A stretch of DNA of 64,000 bases. It comes from Ruegeria sp. THAF33. GTDB lineage: Bacteria > Pseudomonadota > Alphaproteobacteria > Rhodobacterales > Rhodobacteraceae. Positions 63,610 through 64,000 of the stretch are shown piece by piece; positions within the stretch are counted from its first letter, which is position 1; each line of letters begins with the position of its first letter. The translations under genes were made by a program, and so were the position numbers. The notes beneath the pieces were generated by a model that was given only the letters and a program-made list of their open reading frames with translations, did no database searches and was not told the origin of the DNA. Location: positions 2,726,501-2,790,500 of the forward strand of contig NZ_CP045384.1 of the NCBI RefSeq assembly GCF_009363615.1, in the 5' to 3' direction.

Positions 63610-64000
63610 TTACCCCTTCACGTAAAGCGGGACGCGCTGCGAGAATTCGGCACCGTTTCCGTCACGCGCCACCAATCGGATGTTCCAGTTGCCCTTACCC
63701 AGTGTAGCAGGCGTGGCATAGGCTGTACCGTCGAACGTAAAATCCGGCACGAAGTCGTCGCGCAAATGGGTTGCCCGGCCGACCACGGCCTGCAATTCGC
63801 TCACCTCAACTGGCGCACCGCTTTCGTCGGTGATGTGCAGGATTAGAAGGCCGCCTTTGGTTTCCGCCCGAACTGTCCAGCCCAGCGCCTGCTGCTCTTT
63901 CAGGCGCTCGTTGAACTCCTGACTGGCGACGTAGGAGTTCTTGACCTCCAGCCCGGGAAAGGTTTTCACCGCATTATACGCCAGCACGAGGTTCACCGCG
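63610..64000 (-). CDS. ccoH: CcoH/FixH assembly protein (5' part outside the window)
   Basis: The last 129 or so codons are present; the gene continues beyond base 64000. The visible part reads AVNLVLAYNAVKTFPGLEVKNSYVASQEFNERLKEQQALGWTV, the typical FixH segment after its membrane helix, followed by a periplasmic Ig-like domain and a C-terminal LYVKG. It helps assemble cbb3 oxidase. The methionine at 63996 is internal and not the start. Confidence 0.9.
   Translation of the reverse strand, partial: AVNLVLAYNAVKTFPGLEVKNSYVASQEFNERLKEQQALGWTVRAETKGGLLILHITDESGAPVEVSELQAVVGRATHLRDDFVPDFTFDGTAYATPATLGKGNWNIRLVARDGNGAEFSQRVPLYVKG

Overview
The window is chromosomal DNA of an alphaproteobacterium, most likely a marine Rhodobacterales (Roseobacter-clade, Ruegeria-like) species. 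Supporting signs are a class I lysyl-tRNA synthetase, an NDUFS4-like complex I accessory subunit, GC-rich codon use, a cbb3 oxidase ccoHIS cluster, TTAA-N7-TTAA (CtrA-type) and GTTC-type (LexA) motifs, and paired REP-like palindromes of a style I associate with this group. No CRISPR array, rRNA or complete mobile element was seen.

Layout. 1-1.8 kb: the start of a sugar or inositol ABC-importer binding protein and an inositol-2-dehydrogenase-like oxidoreductase, both next to copies of a LacI-type operator. 2.1-5.6 kb: tRNA-Arg(TCT), an acetyltransferase, the complex I accessory protein and uvrB with a LexA-like box. 5.7-7.3 kb: a small accessory patch with an integrase-N-domain-like protein and an ORF6N-domain protein. 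7.3-21.0 kb: ordinary scattered genes (zinc-ribbon protein, FMN-binding protein, UspA, beta-helix protein, lysK, methyltransferase plus small transporter, TerB-like protein, dacB, nadD, MOSC protein, ettA). 21.2-22.7 kb: an AT-rich DUF3800 gene, an inverted-repeat element and a non-coding stretch.

22.7-61.2 kb holds the transcription and translation core, in a broken arrangement. On the minus strand, reading from 61.2 kb down, are secE-nusG, rplK-rplA, rplJ-rplL-rpoB-rpoC, rpsL-rpsG-fusA-tuf and rpsJ-rplC-rplD-rplW. The S10 operon stops there at a strong terminator. Its continuation, rplB-rpsS-rplV-rpsC-rplP, lies 12 kb away on the opposite strand, is terminated again, and is followed after 1.7 kb of unrelated DNA by rpmC-rpsQ-rplN-rplX-rplE-rpsN-rpsH-rplF-rplR-rpsE-rpmD and a third terminator. 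Non-ribosomal genes sit in most of the joints: a 2OG-oxygenase-like gene and a GFA-family gene between rplP and rpmC, an amidohydrolase between tuf and rpsJ, a SnoaL-like gene between rplA and rplJ, two glycosyltransferase paralogues, an EamA transporter and a membrane protein between rpoC and rpsL, and a secreted peptidoglycan-binding protein between nusG and rplK. Each fragment has regained plausible control: TTGTCA-N17-TAAACG upstream of both rplB and rplK, TTGACA-N17-TATACG upstream of rpsL, hairpin leaders, and terminators at the ends.

61.2-64 kb: ccoS, ccoI and the end of ccoH, the assembly and copper-supply genes for cbb3 cytochrome oxidase.

The strongest unusual signals are the inverted, fragmented S10/spc block and a palindrome upstream of the ORF6N gene that recurs inside its own coding sequence. 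Functions come from recognising sequence motifs; no database search was run.
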